DNA of 64,000 nt. Source: Burkholderiaceae bacterium. GTDB taxonomy: Bacteria > Pseudomonadota > Gammaproteobacteria > Burkholderiales > Burkholderiaceae_E. Of this stretch, positions 32,353-45,435 are shown piece after piece; positions within the stretch are counted from its first letter, which is position 1; every line of letters begins with the position of its first letter. The notes under the pieces are model-generated. The model saw only the letters and a program-made list of their open reading frames with translations. It had not been told where the DNA came from and ran no database searches. The translations under genes and the position numbers were made by a program. Where the stretch lies: assembly GCA_021166725.1 (NCBI GenBank), contig JAJPES010000008.1, forward strand, positions 1 to 64,000, given 5' to 3'.

Positions 32353-33124
32353 GCGGGCTCCCGAGTTCTTCGGTGGCACTGCCCATGTACGCTTCGAGCA
32401 CCTGCGGATTCCTCGAGACGACGTCGTAGGGTCCCTCGGCAATCACCTGTCCGCGCTGCAGCACGCTGATCGTGTCGGCGATGTCGGCCACGACGTTCAT
32501 GTTGTGCTCGACCATCAGCACGGTGCGGTTCGCCGAGACTTTCTTGATCAGCTGCGTGACACGGTCGACGTCCTCGTGGCCCATCCCCTGCGTGGGTTCG
32601 TCGAGCAGCATCAGCTCCGGGTCGGTGGCCAGCGTGGTGGCGATCTCCAGCGCGCGCTTGCGCCCGTAAGGCAGCTCGACCGTGACGTGGTCGGCGAACT
32701 CGCGCAGCCCGACGGTGTCGAGCAGTTCGATCGCGCGCGCATCGAGCACGTCGAGCGAGCGCTCGGACTTCCAGAAGTGAAAGGATGTGCCCAGCTTGCG
32801 CTGCAGCGCCACGCGCACGTTCTCGAGCACCGTGAGGTTCGGGAACGTGGCCGAGATCTGGAACGATCGAACGACGCCGCGGCGCGCGACCTGCGCCGGC
32901 TTCTCGGCCGTGATGTCGTGCCCGTTGAAGAGGATCTGCCCCGCCGTCGGAATCAGGAACTTCGTCAGCAGGTTGAAGAACGTCGTCTTGCCGGCGCCGT
33001 TGGGACCGATCAACGCATGGATCTGGCCCCGGCGCACTCGCAGGTGGACGTCGTTCACCGCGACGAAACCCTTGAATTCCTTGACGAGGCGCCTTGTCTC
33101 CAGGATGTAGTCGTTTTCGGCCAT
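32342..33124 (-). CDS. livG: Branched-chain amino acid ABC transporter ATP-binding protein (LivG)
   Basis: ALIGPNGAGKTTFFNLLTKFLIPTAGQI, LPYGRKRALEIATTLATDPELMLLDEPTQGM. Confidence 0.93.
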   Translation of the reverse strand: MAENDYILETRRLVKEFKGFVAVNDVHLRVRRGQIHALIGPNGAGKTTFFNLLTKFLIPTAGQILFNGHDITAEKPAQVARRGVVRSFQISATFPNLTVLENVRVALQRKLGTSFHFWKSERSLDVLDARAIELLDTVGLREFADHVTVELPYGRKRALEIATTLATDPELMLLDEPTQGMGHEDVDRVTQLIKKVSANRTVLMVEHNMNVVADIADTISVLQRGQVIAEGPYDVVSRNPQVLEAYMGSATEELGSPHGH

Positions 33125-33446
33125 CGAGCGCCTGTCTGTCGCGGGGGCGAGCTGCGCACGCCGCCCCGCCGTCGAGCGCGGATTATGGCCAAAGGCTCGT
33201 GGCGCAGCAATCCGGGTAAGCTCGGAACAGGGGATTTCGCGCCGGCAAGCGCGCCGCGCCTCCCCCGGCCACGCCGCGTCGCGGCGAGTACCCGCTACGT
33301 CGCGGCCAGTACGCGCCGCGCGCACCGTTCGTCCGGGCCGCGCACGCGCTCGTCGCGGCCGCACGCTCCGGCCGTCCGCGAGGACTGCGGCGGCGGGCAT
33401 CATTGCCCGCGAGTTTCCTGCGAACCGACCGAACCCGATCCGCGCA

Positions 33447-35171
33447 ATGGCCACCGTCGCCGCCTCCGGCCGCACCAAGGAACCGACCTCGCTGTCGGGG
33501 CTCGGCCGTGCGCTGGTGCAGCACCAACTGCTGCGCCTGGACGAAGCCAGCGCGATCCAGCGCAAGGCCGACGCAGGCAGGCACGGCTTCGTCGACGAGC
33601 TGATCGGCGCCGGTCACATGCCGGCGCGCCAGCTCGCGCAGTTCGCCGCCGAGTTGTGCGGGCATCCGCTGCTGGATCTGTCGGCGATCGATCCGGCCAC
33701 GCTGCCCACCGATCTGCTCGACCGCAAACTGGCCACCGAGTTGCGCGTGGTCGCGCTGGGCAAGCGGGGCGGACGCCTGTCGATCGCGGTGTCCGATCCG
33801 ACCGACTCGAAGCTGCTCGACCGCATCCGCTTTTCCGCGCAGGCGGCGCTCGACCCGATCGTCGTCGAGCACGACCGCCTGGTACGGCTGGTCGAGCGCC
33901 TCGGCCAGAGCACGACCGAGCAGCTCGAGGAGCTGGTCGACGGCTCGCTGGACGAGATCGCCGTGGCCGGCGACGAGCAGGCCGCACCCGACACCAGCGA
34001 CGTCGACGACGCGCCGGTCGTGCGCTTCCTGCAGAAGGTACTCATCGAGGCGATCCAGGCCGGCGCCTCGGACATCCACTTCGAGCCCTACGAGAAGTTC
34101 TACCGGATCCGCCTGCGCGTGGACGGCGAGTTGCGCGAAGTGGTGACGCCCCCGCTGGCGATCAAGGAAAAGCTCGCCTCGCGCATCAAGGTGATCTCGC
34201 GTCTCGACATCTCGGAGCGGCGCGTGCCGCAGGACGGCCGCATGAAGATCGTGCTGTCGAGCCAGCGCACGATCGACTTCCGCGTCTCGACGCTGCCGAC
34301 GCTGTTCGGCGAGAAGATCGTCATGCGGATCCTCGATCCGTCGTCGGCGAAGCTGGGCATCGACGCGCTCGGCTACGAGCCCGACCAGAAGCAGATCATG
34401 CTCGAGGCGATCCGCCGGCCGTACGGGATGATCCTCGTCACCGGCCCCACCGGTTCGGGCAAGACGGTGTCGCTGTACACCTGCCTGAACCTGCTCAACG
34501 AACCGGGCATCAACATCTCCACCGCCGAGGATCCGGCCGAGATCAACCTGCCCGGCGTCAACCAGGTCAACGTCAACGAGAAGGCTGGGCTCACCTTCGC
34601 CGCGGCACTGCGCGCGTTCCTGCGCCAGGACCCGGACGTGATCATGGTCGGCGAGATCCGCGATCTCGAGACCGCCGACATCGCGATCAAGGCCGCGCAG
34701 ACCGGCCACATGGTGCTGTCCACGCTGCACACGAACGACGCGCCGACCACGCTCACGCGGCTGGCGAACATGGGCGTGGCGCCGTTCAACATCGCCTCGT
34801 CGGTGATTCTGATCACCGCGCAACGGCTGGCGCGCCGACTGTGCAACTGCAAGCAGCCGCTCGCCACCGACGACGGCGCGCTGTTGAAGGCGGGATTCCT
34901 CGAGTCCGACCTGGACGGCAAGTGGACGCCGTACCGGCCGGTGGGCTGCGAACGTTGCGGAGGCACCGGCTACAAGGGCCGGGTGGGGATCTACCAGGTG
35001 ATGCCGATCACCGAGGAGACACAGAAGATCATCCTCGGCCACGGCAACGCACTGCAGATCGCGCAACAGGCGCAGCGCGAAGGCGTGCGCGACCTGCGCC
35101 GATCGGGTCTGATGAAGGTCATGCAGGGAATGACGAGCATCGAGGAGGTGCTCGGCGTCACCAACGAGTGA
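33447..35171 (+). CDS. pilB: Type IV pilus assembly ATPase
   Basis: ASDIHFEPYEKFYRIRLRVDG, LVTGPTGSGKTVSLYTCLNLLN, EIRDLETADIAIKAAQTGHMVLSTLHTNDAPTTLTRL, CERCGGTGYKGRVGIYQVM. Confidence 0.95.
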   Translation: MATVAASGRTKEPTSLSGLGRALVQHQLLRLDEASAIQRKADAGRHGFVDELIGAGHMPARQLAQFAAELCGHPLLDLSAIDPATLPTDLLDRKLATELRVVALGKRGGRLSIAVSDPTDSKLLDRIRFSAQAALDPIVVEHDRLVRLVERLGQSTTEQLEELVDGSLDEIAVAGDEQAAPDTSDVDDAPVVRFLQKVLIEAIQAGASDIHFEPYEKFYRIRLRVDGELREVVTPPLAIKEKLASRIKVISRLDISERRVPQDGRMKIVLSSQRTIDFRVSTLPTLFGEKIVMRILDPSSAKLGIDALGYEPDQKQIMLEAIRRPYGMILVTGPTGSGKTVSLYTCLNLLNEPGINISTAEDPAEINLPGVNQVNVNEKAGLTFAAALRAFLRQDPDVIMVGEIRDLETADIAIKAAQTGHMVLSTLHTNDAPTTLTRLANMGVAPFNIASSVILITAQRLARRLCNCKQPLATDDGALLKAGFLESDLDGKWTPYRPVGCERCGGTGYKGRVGIYQVMPITEETQKIILGHGNALQIAQQAQREGVRDLRRSGLMKVMQGMTSIEEVLGVTNE

Positions 35172-35241
35172 GCGACCAGCGCCCGCCGGCAGGCCGCGGC
35201 GCGCGCGACGACGCGAACGACCAGGACGAAGGGATGATGCG

Positions 35242-36519
35242 ATGAGCACGATCGGTACGACGGCCGGCACTGCCGGCGCCCGCGCCGCGGGCGGTACCCG
35301 CGGAGCGGCAACACGGCGCCCGGCGAACAAGGAGCAGGTCTACACCTGGGAAGGTCGCGATCGCGCCGGCAAGGTGCTGCGCGGCGAGATGCGGGCGAGC
35401 GGCCCGACCGCCGTGCAGACTTCGCTGCGTCGCCAGGGCATCTCGGTGACCAAGACGACCAGGCGGCGCTACAAGCGCGGCAAGCGCATCGGCGAGAAGG
35501 ACATCACGCTGTTCACGCGCCAGCTGGCGACGATGATGAAGGCCGGCGTTCCGCTGCTGCAATCGTTCGACATCGTGGCACGAGGGACGTCCAACGTGTC
35601 GGTGTCGAAGCTGTTCACCGACATCCGCGGCGACGTCGAAACGGGAACGTCGCTGTCGCAGGCGTTTCGCAAGTACCCGCTGTACTTCGATTCGCTGTTC
35701 TGCAACCTGGTCGGCGCCGGCGAGCAGGCCGGCATTCTCGACGACCTGCTCGATCGGCTGGCCAGCTACAAGGAAAAGATGCTGGCGATCAAGGGCAAGA
35801 TCAAGTCGGCGCTGTTCTACCCGATCGCCGTGCTGGTCGTCGCGTTCATCGTCGTCGCGGTGATCATGCTGTTCGTCGTTCCGGCGTTCAAGGAGGTGTT
35901 CTCGAGCTTCGGCGCCGATCTTCCCGCCCCGACGCTGATGGTGATCGGGCTGTCGGATTTCTTCGTCGAGTACTGGTACCTGGTATTCGGCACGATCGGC
36001 GGCGGCCTGTATTTCCTGCTGCAAGCGTGGAGGCGATCGCCGCGCGTGCAGATGGCGATGGACCGGCTGCTGCTCAAGCTGCCGGTGTTCGGCCCGGTCG
36101 TCGAGAAGGCGACGATCGCGCGCTGGCTGCGTACGCTGTCGACGATGTTCGCCGCCGGCGTGCCGCTGGTGGAGGCGCTCGACTCGGTCGGCGGCGCCTC
36201 CGGCAACCACGTCTACCTGGTGGCCACCAAGCGCGTCCAGCAGGAGGTATCCACCGGCACGAGCCTGACGGTGGCGATGCAGAACGTGCAGGTGTTCCCG
36301 AACATGGTGCTGCAGATGGCGTCGATCGGCGAGGAATCCGGCTCGCTCGACTCGATGCTGTCGAAGGCGGCCGACATCTTCGAGCGCGAGGTCGACGACG
36401 CCGTCGAGAGCCTGTCGAGCCTGCTGGAGCCGATGATCATGGTCGTGCTCGGCACGCTGATCGGCGGCCTGGTCATCGCGATGTATCTTCCGATCTTCAA
36501 GCTCGGGCAGGTCGTCTGA
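35242..36519 (+). CDS. pilC: Type IV pilus inner-membrane platform protein
   Basis: DITLFTRQLATMMKAGVPLLQSFDI, KLPVFGPVVEKATIARWLRTLSTMFAAGVPLVEAL. Confidence 0.95.
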   Translation: MSTIGTTAGTAGARAAGGTRGAATRRPANKEQVYTWEGRDRAGKVLRGEMRASGPTAVQTSLRRQGISVTKTTRRRYKRGKRIGEKDITLFTRQLATMMKAGVPLLQSFDIVARGTSNVSVSKLFTDIRGDVETGTSLSQAFRKYPLYFDSLFCNLVGAGEQAGILDDLLDRLASYKEKMLAIKGKIKSALFYPIAVLVVAFIVVAVIMLFVVPAFKEVFSSFGADLPAPTLMVIGLSDFFVEYWYLVFGTIGGGLYFLLQAWRRSPRVQMAMDRLLLKLPVFGPVVEKATIARWLRTLSTMFAAGVPLVEALDSVGGASGNHVYLVATKRVQQEVSTGTSLTVAMQNVQVFPNMVLQMASIGEESGSLDSMLSKAADIFEREVDDAVESLSSLLEPMIMVVLGTLIGGLVIAMYLPIFKLGQVV

Positions 36520-36556
36520 GCGCGGCTCGGCGCACGGCAGCGCAGGCCGATTCCCG

Positions 36557-37426
36557 ATGTTCGAGGCCCCGCCGATGCTCGAAGCTCTCCAACAGTCGCC
36601 CGCGCTGGCAATCGGCACCGCCGGCGTGTTCGGACTGCTCGTCGGCAGCTTCCTGAACGTCGTCATCCATCGGCTGCCGAAGATGCTCGAGCACGAGTGG
36701 GCACAGCAGGCGGCCGAGCTGCGCGGCGAGCCGACCGGGCCCGCGGCGCGCTTCAACCTGGTCGTTCCGCGCTCGCAGTGCCCCTCCTGCGGGCACCCGA
36801 TCGGCGCCCTCGAGAACATCCCGCTCGTCAGCTGGCTGCTGCAGCGCGGCCGCTGCAGGGCCTGCAACGCCGCCATTCCGGCGCGCTACCCGATCGTCGA
36901 GGGCAGCACCGCCCTGCTGAGCGCGGTCGCCGTCGCGCAATTCGGCTGGAGCGTCGCGGCGCTCGGCGCGGTCGTCCTCACCTGCTTCCTGATCACGCTC
37001 GCGTTCATCGACTTCGACACGCAGCTGCTGCCCGACAGCATGACGCTGCCGCTGTTGTGGATCGGGCTCGCCTTCAACCTGTGGGAAGTCTTCGCGCCGC
37101 TGCACGCCGCGGTCGTCGGCGCGCTCGCCGGCTACCTGAGCCTGTGGAGCCTGTACTGGCTGTTCAAGCTCGCCACCGGCAAGGAAGGAATGGGCTACGG
37201 CGACTTCAAGCTGTTCGCCGCACTGGGCGCCTGGTTCGGCTGGAGCACGCTGCCTTCGATCATCCTGCTCGCGTCGGTCGTCGGTGCGGTCGTCGGCATC
37301 GCGCTGATGATCGTCGCGCGGCATGGACGCGAGGTGCCGATTCCGTTCGGTCCGTATCTCGCCGGCGCCGGGCTGCTTGCGCTGTATTTCCGGGGTCCGC
37401 TCGCCTCCTTCTACGGGCTCGGCTGA
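36557..37426 (+). CDS. pilD: Prepilin peptidase / N-methyltransferase
   Basis: GSFLNVVIHRLPKML, CPSCGHPI...CRACNA, FIDFDTQLLPD, GMGYGDFKLFAALGAW. Confidence 0.96.
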   Translation: MFEAPPMLEALQQSPALAIGTAGVFGLLVGSFLNVVIHRLPKMLEHEWAQQAAELRGEPTGPAARFNLVVPRSQCPSCGHPIGALENIPLVSWLLQRGRCRACNAAIPARYPIVEGSTALLSAVAVAQFGWSVAALGAVVLTCFLITLAFIDFDTQLLPDSMTLPLLWIGLAFNLWEVFAPLHAAVVGALAGYLSLWSLYWLFKLATGKEGMGYGDFKLFAALGAWFGWSTLPSIILLASVVGAVVGIALMIVARHGREVPIPFGPYLAGAGLLALYFRGPLASFYGLG

Positions 37427-37448
37427 CGGCTCGACGACGGGCGTCGAA

Positions 37449-37504
37449 AGAGGATCGACAGCAGAGGATCGGCGGTAGAGGATCGACGGCAGAGGATCGA
37501 CGAC
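37449..37504. repeat. Tandem repeat, 4 x 14 bp (AGAGGATCGACGGC-like)
   Basis: AGAGGATCGACAGC | AGAGGATCGGCGGT | AGAGGATCGACGGC | AGAGGATCGACGAC. Confidence 0.92.
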
Positions 37505-37539
37505 CGAGGGGACGCCGTCCCCGCTGCTAGACTCGTCCG

Positions 37540-38169
37540 ATGACGGCAGCCGCAGACGCGACACTTCCGCGCAGGCCCTTCGTGGTCGGACTCACCGGCG
37601 GCATCGGCAGCGGCAAGAGCACGGTGGCCGAACTCTTCGCGGCCCGCGGCGCAAGCATCGTCGATACGGACGCCATCGCACACGAACTCACCGCTGCCGG
37701 CGGCGCGGCGATCGACGCGATCCGCATGCGCTTCGGCGACGCCGTCCTGCGTGCCGACGGCGCGCTCGATCGCGATGCGATGCGCGCGCGCGCCTTCGAC
37801 GATCCTTCGGCGCGCTCAGCACTCGAAGCGATCCTGCATCCGATGATCCGCGCGGAATCGCAGCGACGCATCGCCGACGCCCCCGGCCCCTACGTCATGC
37901 ACGTCGTTCCGCTGCTCGTCGAATCGGGCGGACGTTCGGGACGCTTCGATCGCGTACTCGTCGTCGATTGCCCGGTCTCGGTGCAGATCGCGCGCGTACA
38001 GCAGCGCAGCGGCTTGAGCGCGGCACGCATCGAGTCGATCCTGGCAGCACAGGCCAGTCGCGAGCAGCGTCTCGCAGCAGCCGACGACGTGATCGACAAC
38101 GGCGGCGATGCCGAAGCGCTGCCGGCGCAGGTCGACGCGCTGCATCGCAGGTATGCAGCAGCACGCTGA
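37540..38169 (+). CDS. coaE: Dephospho-CoA kinase
   Basis: [36 protein letters not shown]. Confidence 0.95.
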   Translation: MTAAADATLPRRPFVVGLTGGIGSGKSTVAELFAARGASIVDTDAIAHELTAAGGAAIDAIRMRFGDAVLRADGALDRDAMRARAFDDPSARSALEAILHPMIRAESQRRIADAPGPYVMHVVPLLVESGGRSGRFDRVLVVDCPVSVQIARVQQRSGLSAARIESILAAQASREQRLAAADDVIDNGGDAEALPAQVDALHRRYAAAR

Positions 38170-38203
38170 ACACGCGACGGGCTCGCGCTGCTGCGCGCGA
38201 GGT

Positions 38204-38232
38204 TTGTCAACGAAAGCGCTTTGCTACAGAAT
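38204..38232 (+). promoter_or_regulatory. Predicted sigma70-type promoter upstream of zapD
   Basis: TTGTCA (38204-38209), 17-nt spacer, CAGAAT (38227-38232). Confidence 0.4.
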
Positions 38233-38301
38233 TCGTCCGTCTGCACGGACCGAGCGCGGCTCGAAGATGTCGGCGACAGCGCCTGCGCAGCGCGACCGTC
38301 G

Positions 38302-39081
38302 ATGCTCGCGGCACAGGACGACGCCTTGATCTCGTACGAGTACCCGCTGAACGAACGCGTCCGGACGCTGCTGCGGCTCGAAGATCTGTTCGACCGGCTC
38401 GAATTCTTCGCGAGCCGCGAGCATCCGCTCGATCACCACGTCGCGCTGGGCACGCTGTTCGAGGTGCTCGACGTCGCCGGGCGCGCCGACCTGAAATCCG
38501 ACCTGCTGCAGGAACTCGAGCGCCAGCGGCAGACGCTGCTCGGCTTTCGCAACAGCCCCGACGTCTCGCAGGGCGCGCTCGAGCGCATCCTCGGCGACAT
38601 CGACGAGGCGCTTGGCGGGCTGGGCGCGGCAACGGGGAAGAGCGGCCAGCACCTGCGCGACAACGAATGGCTGATGAGCATCCGCAGCCGGATGTTCATC
38701 GCCGGCGGCGCCTGCGAGTTCGACCTGCCGTCGTACCACGCATGGCAGCACCGGCCGGCGGAACTGCGCCAGCGCGACATCGCCGCGTGGGCCGCGCCAT
38801 TCAAGCCGATGTACGACAGCCTGACGATCGTGCTTCGGCTGTTGCGCGAGAGCGCGCAGCGCACCGCTCTCACCGCACAAGGCGGCAGCTACCAGCAGCC
38901 GCTGGCGGGCAAGACCTACCAGATGGTGCAGGTCCGGCTCGATCCCACGCTCGGCGCCATCCCCGAGATCAGCGCGAACAAGTACCTGCTCTGGATCCGC
39001 TTCACGATGCGCGACCGCGACGAGCGGCCGCGCCCGGCCGACTCGAACATCGACTTCGAACTCGGCCTCTGCAATCTCTGA
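38302..39081 (+). CDS. zapD: Cell division protein ZapD
   Basis: [25 protein letters not shown] and [18 protein letters not shown]; followed by yacG. Confidence 0.93.
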   Translation: MLAAQDDALISYEYPLNERVRTLLRLEDLFDRLEFFASREHPLDHHVALGTLFEVLDVAGRADLKSDLLQELERQRQTLLGFRNSPDVSQGALERILGDIDEALGGLGAATGKSGQHLRDNEWLMSIRSRMFIAGGACEFDLPSYHAWQHRPAELRQRDIAAWAAPFKPMYDSLTIVLRLLRESAQRTALTAQGGSYQQPLAGKTYQMVQVRLDPTLGAIPEISANKYLLWIRFTMRDRDERPRPADSNIDFELGLCNL

Positions 39082-39085
39082 AGCA

Positions 39086-39277
39086 ATGAAGAAGAACGTC
39101 GTCGTCCACTGCCCGGCCTGCGGCCGCAAGACGCCGTTCGATGCGTCGAACCGCTGGCGCCCGTTCTGCTCCCAGCGATGCAAGAGCCTCGATCTGGGGG
39201 CGTGGGCGGCCGAGCGCTATCGGATCGCCGGAGAAGAGAAGGCAGAAGGGGGAAGGGAACAACCCAGTGAAGGGTGA
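39086..39277 (+). CDS. yacG: DNA gyrase inhibitor YacG, zinc-binding
   Basis: VHCPACGRKTPFDASNRWRPFCSQRCKSLDLGAWAAERYRI (4 Cys). Confidence 0.93.
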   Translation: MKKNVVVHCPACGRKTPFDASNRWRPFCSQRCKSLDLGAWAAERYRIAGEEKAEGGREQPSEG

Positions 39278-39292
39278 AGGGGATCCTTCACT
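39266..39292. terminator. Hairpin overlapping convergent stop codons of yacG and the Nudix gene
   Basis: AGTGAAGG (39266-39273) with CCTTCACT (39285-39292); alternative GTGAAGG-GGAT-CCTTCAC (39274-39291). Confidence 0.55.
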
Positions 39293-40214
39293 TGCTCCAC
39301 CCGCGCAGCATTGCCAGCCCATGCGCGCCCGCCGCGAGCGCGTCGCGCGCATCGCTCTCCTGCAAGCCGCCCAGCGCGAACACCGGGACGTGCGAATGCG
39401 CAGCGAGTTCGGCGAAGGCCGCCCAGCCGAGCGTCGGTGCACCCGGGTGCGACTGCGTCGGCTTCACCGGCCCCAATACTGCGTAATCCACGCCGAGCCC
39501 GCGTGCGCGCTCGAGATCGCTTGCGTCGTGGCACGAAGCACCGACGATGCGCAAAGGCGGGCGCGAGACGCACGCGCGCAGATCCGCACTTCGAAGATGC
39601 AATCCGTCGCAGCCCGCTGCATACGAAGCGGGATGCGCGCTGTTGACGACCAGCGCGGCGCCCGCCGCGCGGCACATTGCACGCACCTCGCGCCACAGCC
39701 GATCGAGACGATCGAGCGCGATTCCCGGTTCGCGCAATTGCACGAGTCGCAGACCGGCGGCCAGCGCCTTGCGCAGCGCCGCGAGAAAAGCGTCGTCGCC
39801 GCGTTGCAGTGCGCTGCTGATCGCGAGCCGCTGCGGCAGGCGGAGCCAGCCGATGACCGGGATCGCCGCCGGCAGCATCGGCGCGAGATCGATTGCCGAG
39901 GGATGGCGCCAGGCGAGTGCCTGGCCTTCGCGCGAGCGCGGCGCGCCGCTCCATTCGACGACGCGCCGAAACGACAGGCGCACGTGGGCGTGCGGGTAGA
40001 CGTGCTCGCGAATCATCCACGGATACGAGCGCAGCACGTCGATGCCGAGCTCCTCGTGCAGTTCGCGCGCGAGTGCCTGCTCGACGGTCTCCGCCGCCTC
40101 GAGCTTGCCGCCCGGAAATTCCCACCAGCCGGCGTACGGCTTGCCCGGCCGGCGTTGGCCGAACAGCACCGCGCCGTCGTCGCGAATCACCACGCCGACG
40201 GCAACTTCGAGCAT
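39288..40214 (-). CDS. Nudix (MutT-like) hydrolase fused to ThiE/TenI-like domain
   Basis: Nudix box GGKLEAAETVEQALARELHEELGI; C-terminal QLREPG...CDGLHLRSADL...VLGPVKPTQSHPG. Confidence 0.88.
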   Translation of the reverse strand: MLEVAVGVVIRDDGAVLFGQRRPGKPYAGWWEFPGGKLEAAETVEQALARELHEELGIDVLRSYPWMIREHVYPHAHVRLSFRRVVEWSGAPRSREGQALAWRHPSAIDLAPMLPAAIPVIGWLRLPQRLAISSALQRGDDAFLAALRKALAAGLRLVQLREPGIALDRLDRLWREVRAMCRAAGAALVVNSAHPASYAAGCDGLHLRSADLRACVSRPPLRIVGASCHDASDLERARGLGVDYAVLGPVKPTQSHPGAPTLGWAAFAELAAHSHVPVFALGGLQESDARDALAAGAHGLAMLRGWSK

Positions 40215-40231
40215 CGGGGGAGGAACGGCGC

Positions 40232-41194
40232 TCAGGCTCGCTGGTCGGGACCGCGCCCCGCGCGGTCCTTCGCGAACTGCCAGGCGACGCGTCCCGAGCG
40301 CGACCCGCGCTCGAGCGCGAAGCGAAGCGCGTCGGCACGCGCAGCGTCGATTTCTACCGCGCTGCAGCCGAAACTGGCCAGCCAGTGCGCAACGATCGCC
40401 AGGTAGTCGTCCTGGCGAAACGGATAGAACGACACCCACAGCCCGAAGCGCTCGGACAACGAGATCTTCTCCTCGACCGTCTCGCCGGGGTGGATCTCGC
40501 CGTCGGACTGGTGCTTCGCCTCGAGGTTCTCGCGCATGTACTCGGGCATCAGGTGGCGCCGGTTCGACGTCGCGTAGATGAGCACGTTCTCCGACTGCGC
40601 GGCCACCGACCCGTCGAGCGCGACCTTCAACGCCTTGTAGCCCGGTTCGCCCTCCTCGAAGGACAGGTCGTCGCAGAAGACGATGAAGCGCTCGGGACGA
40701 CCGGCGACCAGTTCGACGATCTCGGGCAGGTCGACGAGATCGTCCTTGTCGACCTCGATCAGGCGCAGCTCCTGCGCTGCGTATTCGTTGAGCAGCGCCT
40801 TGATCAGCGACGACTTGCCGGTGCCGCGCGAGCCCGTCAGCAGCACGTTGTTCGCCGGGCGCCGCTGGACGAACTGGCGCGTGTTGCGCTCGATCGCGGT
40901 TTTCTGCTCGTCGATGTGCTTCAGATCGTCGAGTCGGATCGGCGACACGTGCCGCACCGGTTGAAGGCCCGCCTGCATACCGAAGGCCGTGGCGCGGCGA
41001 CGCCAGCGGAAGGCGATCGCCGACGCCCAGTCGGTCGCGGGGGCGGCGCCGAGCAACTGCTCGAAACGGCCGAGCAGCGATTCGGCACGCGAGACGACGC
41101 GGGCCAGCGCCAGCGGGTCGATCGCACCGCCGGGCGCCGAAGGGATGTCAGGCGCCGTGCCGGCGTCGCGCGCGTCAGGATCGATAGTCGGCAT
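40232..41194 (-). CDS. DUF815-family AAA+ ATPase
   Basis: [59 protein letters not shown]. Confidence 0.88.
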   Translation of the reverse strand: MPTIDPDARDAGTAPDIPSAPGGAIDPLALARVVSRAESLLGRFEQLLGAAPATDWASAIAFRWRRRATAFGMQAGLQPVRHVSPIRLDDLKHIDEQKTAIERNTRQFVQRRPANNVLLTGSRGTGKSSLIKALLNEYAAQELRLIEVDKDDLVDLPEIVELVAGRPERFIVFCDDLSFEEGEPGYKALKVALDGSVAAQSENVLIYATSNRRHLMPEYMRENLEAKHQSDGEIHPGETVEEKISLSERFGLWVSFYPFRQDDYLAIVAHWLASFGCSAVEIDAARADALRFALERGSRSGRVAWQFAKDRAGRGPDQRA

Positions 41195-42449
41195 TGATCG
41201 ATACGTACTCGTGCGACAGGTCGCAGGTCCAGACCGTCGTCGACGCGCTGCCGCGCCCGAGCGCGATGCGCACGTCGATCTCGGCCTTCTTCATCACGCG
41301 CTGGCCGTCCTCTTCGCGATAGGCGGGGTGACGGCCGCCACGCGTGGCGACGTGTACGTCGTCGAGATACAGGTCGACTCGATCGACGTCGAGGTCGTCG
41401 ACGCCCGCACGGCCCACCGCGGCGAGGATCCGCCCGAGATTCGGATCGGAAGCGAAGAACGCCGTCTTCACCAGCGGCGAATGCGCCACGGTGAAGGCGA
41501 CCGCCGCCGCCTCGTCGTCGTCGCGCGCCCCCTCGACATGCACCGAGATGAATTTCGTCGCGCCCTCGCCGTCGCGCACGATCGCCTGCGCGAGTTCGCG
41601 AGCGACCGAAACGATCGCCTCGCGCAACGCGCTGGCGGCAGCGTCGCCGGCGGCACTGCCGGCGCCTGCGTCGGCGCCGACCGCCCCGTCGCCGGCGCCG
41701 GCGATCGACACTTTCGAGGCGCCAGAGGCGACGAGCATGAACGAGTCGTTGGTCGACGTGTCGCCGTCCACCGTGATGCGGTTGAAGCTCGCATCGGCCG
41801 CCTCGCGCGCCCAGCGCGCGAGGAGCGTGGCCGGCACCGCGGCGTCGGTGGCGACGAAACCGAGCATCGTCGCCATGTCGGGACGGATCATGCCGGCACC
41901 CTTCGCGATGCCGGTTACGGTGACCGTCTCGCCGCCGATCTGCACGCGGCGCGACGCTGCCTTCGGCACCGTGTCGGTGGTCATGATCGCTTCGGCGGCG
42001 TCGAGCCAGTCGCTCGCACCGAGCGCGTCGACCGCCTCGTCGATGCCGGCGAGCAGCCGCGGCATCGGCAGGTGCTCGAGGATGACGCCGGTGGAGAACG
42101 GCAGCACCGCATCGGTGGCCACGCCCAGCCGCTTCGCGAGCCGGGCGCAGCTCGCGCGCGCGTCGGAGAGCCCCTGCTCGCCGGTGCCGGCATTCGCGCA
42201 GCCGGTGTTGACGACGAGCGCGCGGATCTCGCCGTTTGCGCTCGCGAGATGCTCGCGGCAGACGACGACCGGCGCCGCGCAGAAGCGGTTGCGCGTGAAG
42301 ACGCCGGCGGCGCGCGCTCCGGGCGCCAGGCGCAGCACCAGCACGTCGCGCCGGTCGGGCTTGCGGATCGCCGCGCGCGCGGTACCGATGTCCACGCCGG
42401 CAACGGCCGACAGCGCGTCGCGCTGCGGCGCGATGAGGTTCACGGGCAT
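41175..42449 (-). CDS. argJ: Bifunctional ornithine acetyltransferase / N-acetylglutamate synthase
   Basis: [24 protein letters not shown] autocleavage-site motif, [16 protein letters not shown]. Confidence 0.96.
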   Translation of the reverse strand: MPVNLIAPQRDALSAVAGVDIGTARAAIRKPDRRDVLVLRLAPGARAAGVFTRNRFCAAPVVVCREHLASANGEIRALVVNTGCANAGTGEQGLSDARASCARLAKRLGVATDAVLPFSTGVILEHLPMPRLLAGIDEAVDALGASDWLDAAEAIMTTDTVPKAASRRVQIGGETVTVTGIAKGAGMIRPDMATMLGFVATDAAVPATLLARWAREAADASFNRITVDGDTSTNDSFMLVASGASKVSIAGAGDGAVGADAGAGSAAGDAAASALREAIVSVARELAQAIVRDGEGATKFISVHVEGARDDDEAAAVAFTVAHSPLVKTAFFASDPNLGRILAAVGRAGVDDLDVDRVDLYLDDVHVATRGGRHPAYREEDGQRVMKKAEIDVRIALGRGSASTTVWTCDLSHEYVSINADYRS

Positions 42450-42495
42450 CCGACTCTCCGGAAAACGGCCGACGCGCAGCGCGAGCGCAACGCGC

Positions 42496-45285
<2,790 letters not shown>

Positions 45286-45435
45286 TTTGAGAAGGCGCTA
45301 CGCCTGCAACCGGCGGAACGACGCAGCTGGACGGCGTCAGCGCCCGCGAAACCGGTACAGTCTAGCACGCGCCCCCCGAGCGCCCCGCGAGCGAACCGAC
45401 CGGCCGAAAGGCCCTCCGCAGCAGCGCAGCAATCG

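Noticed and set aside
33183-35330. 715-aa minus-strand ORF antisense to pilB
   Set aside because: His/Asp/Val/Arg-rich composition typical of an antisense shadow; pilB on the plus strand has complete motifs.
37449-37504. CRISPR array
   Set aside because: Units are contiguous 14-mers with no spacers and there are no cas genes in the window.
37411-37683. ORFs running through the 14-bp tandem repeat (PSILCRRSSTADPLLSIL-type peptides)
   Set aside because: Peptide repeats come from the DNA repeat; 14 bp is not a multiple of 3, and the frames have no conserved features.
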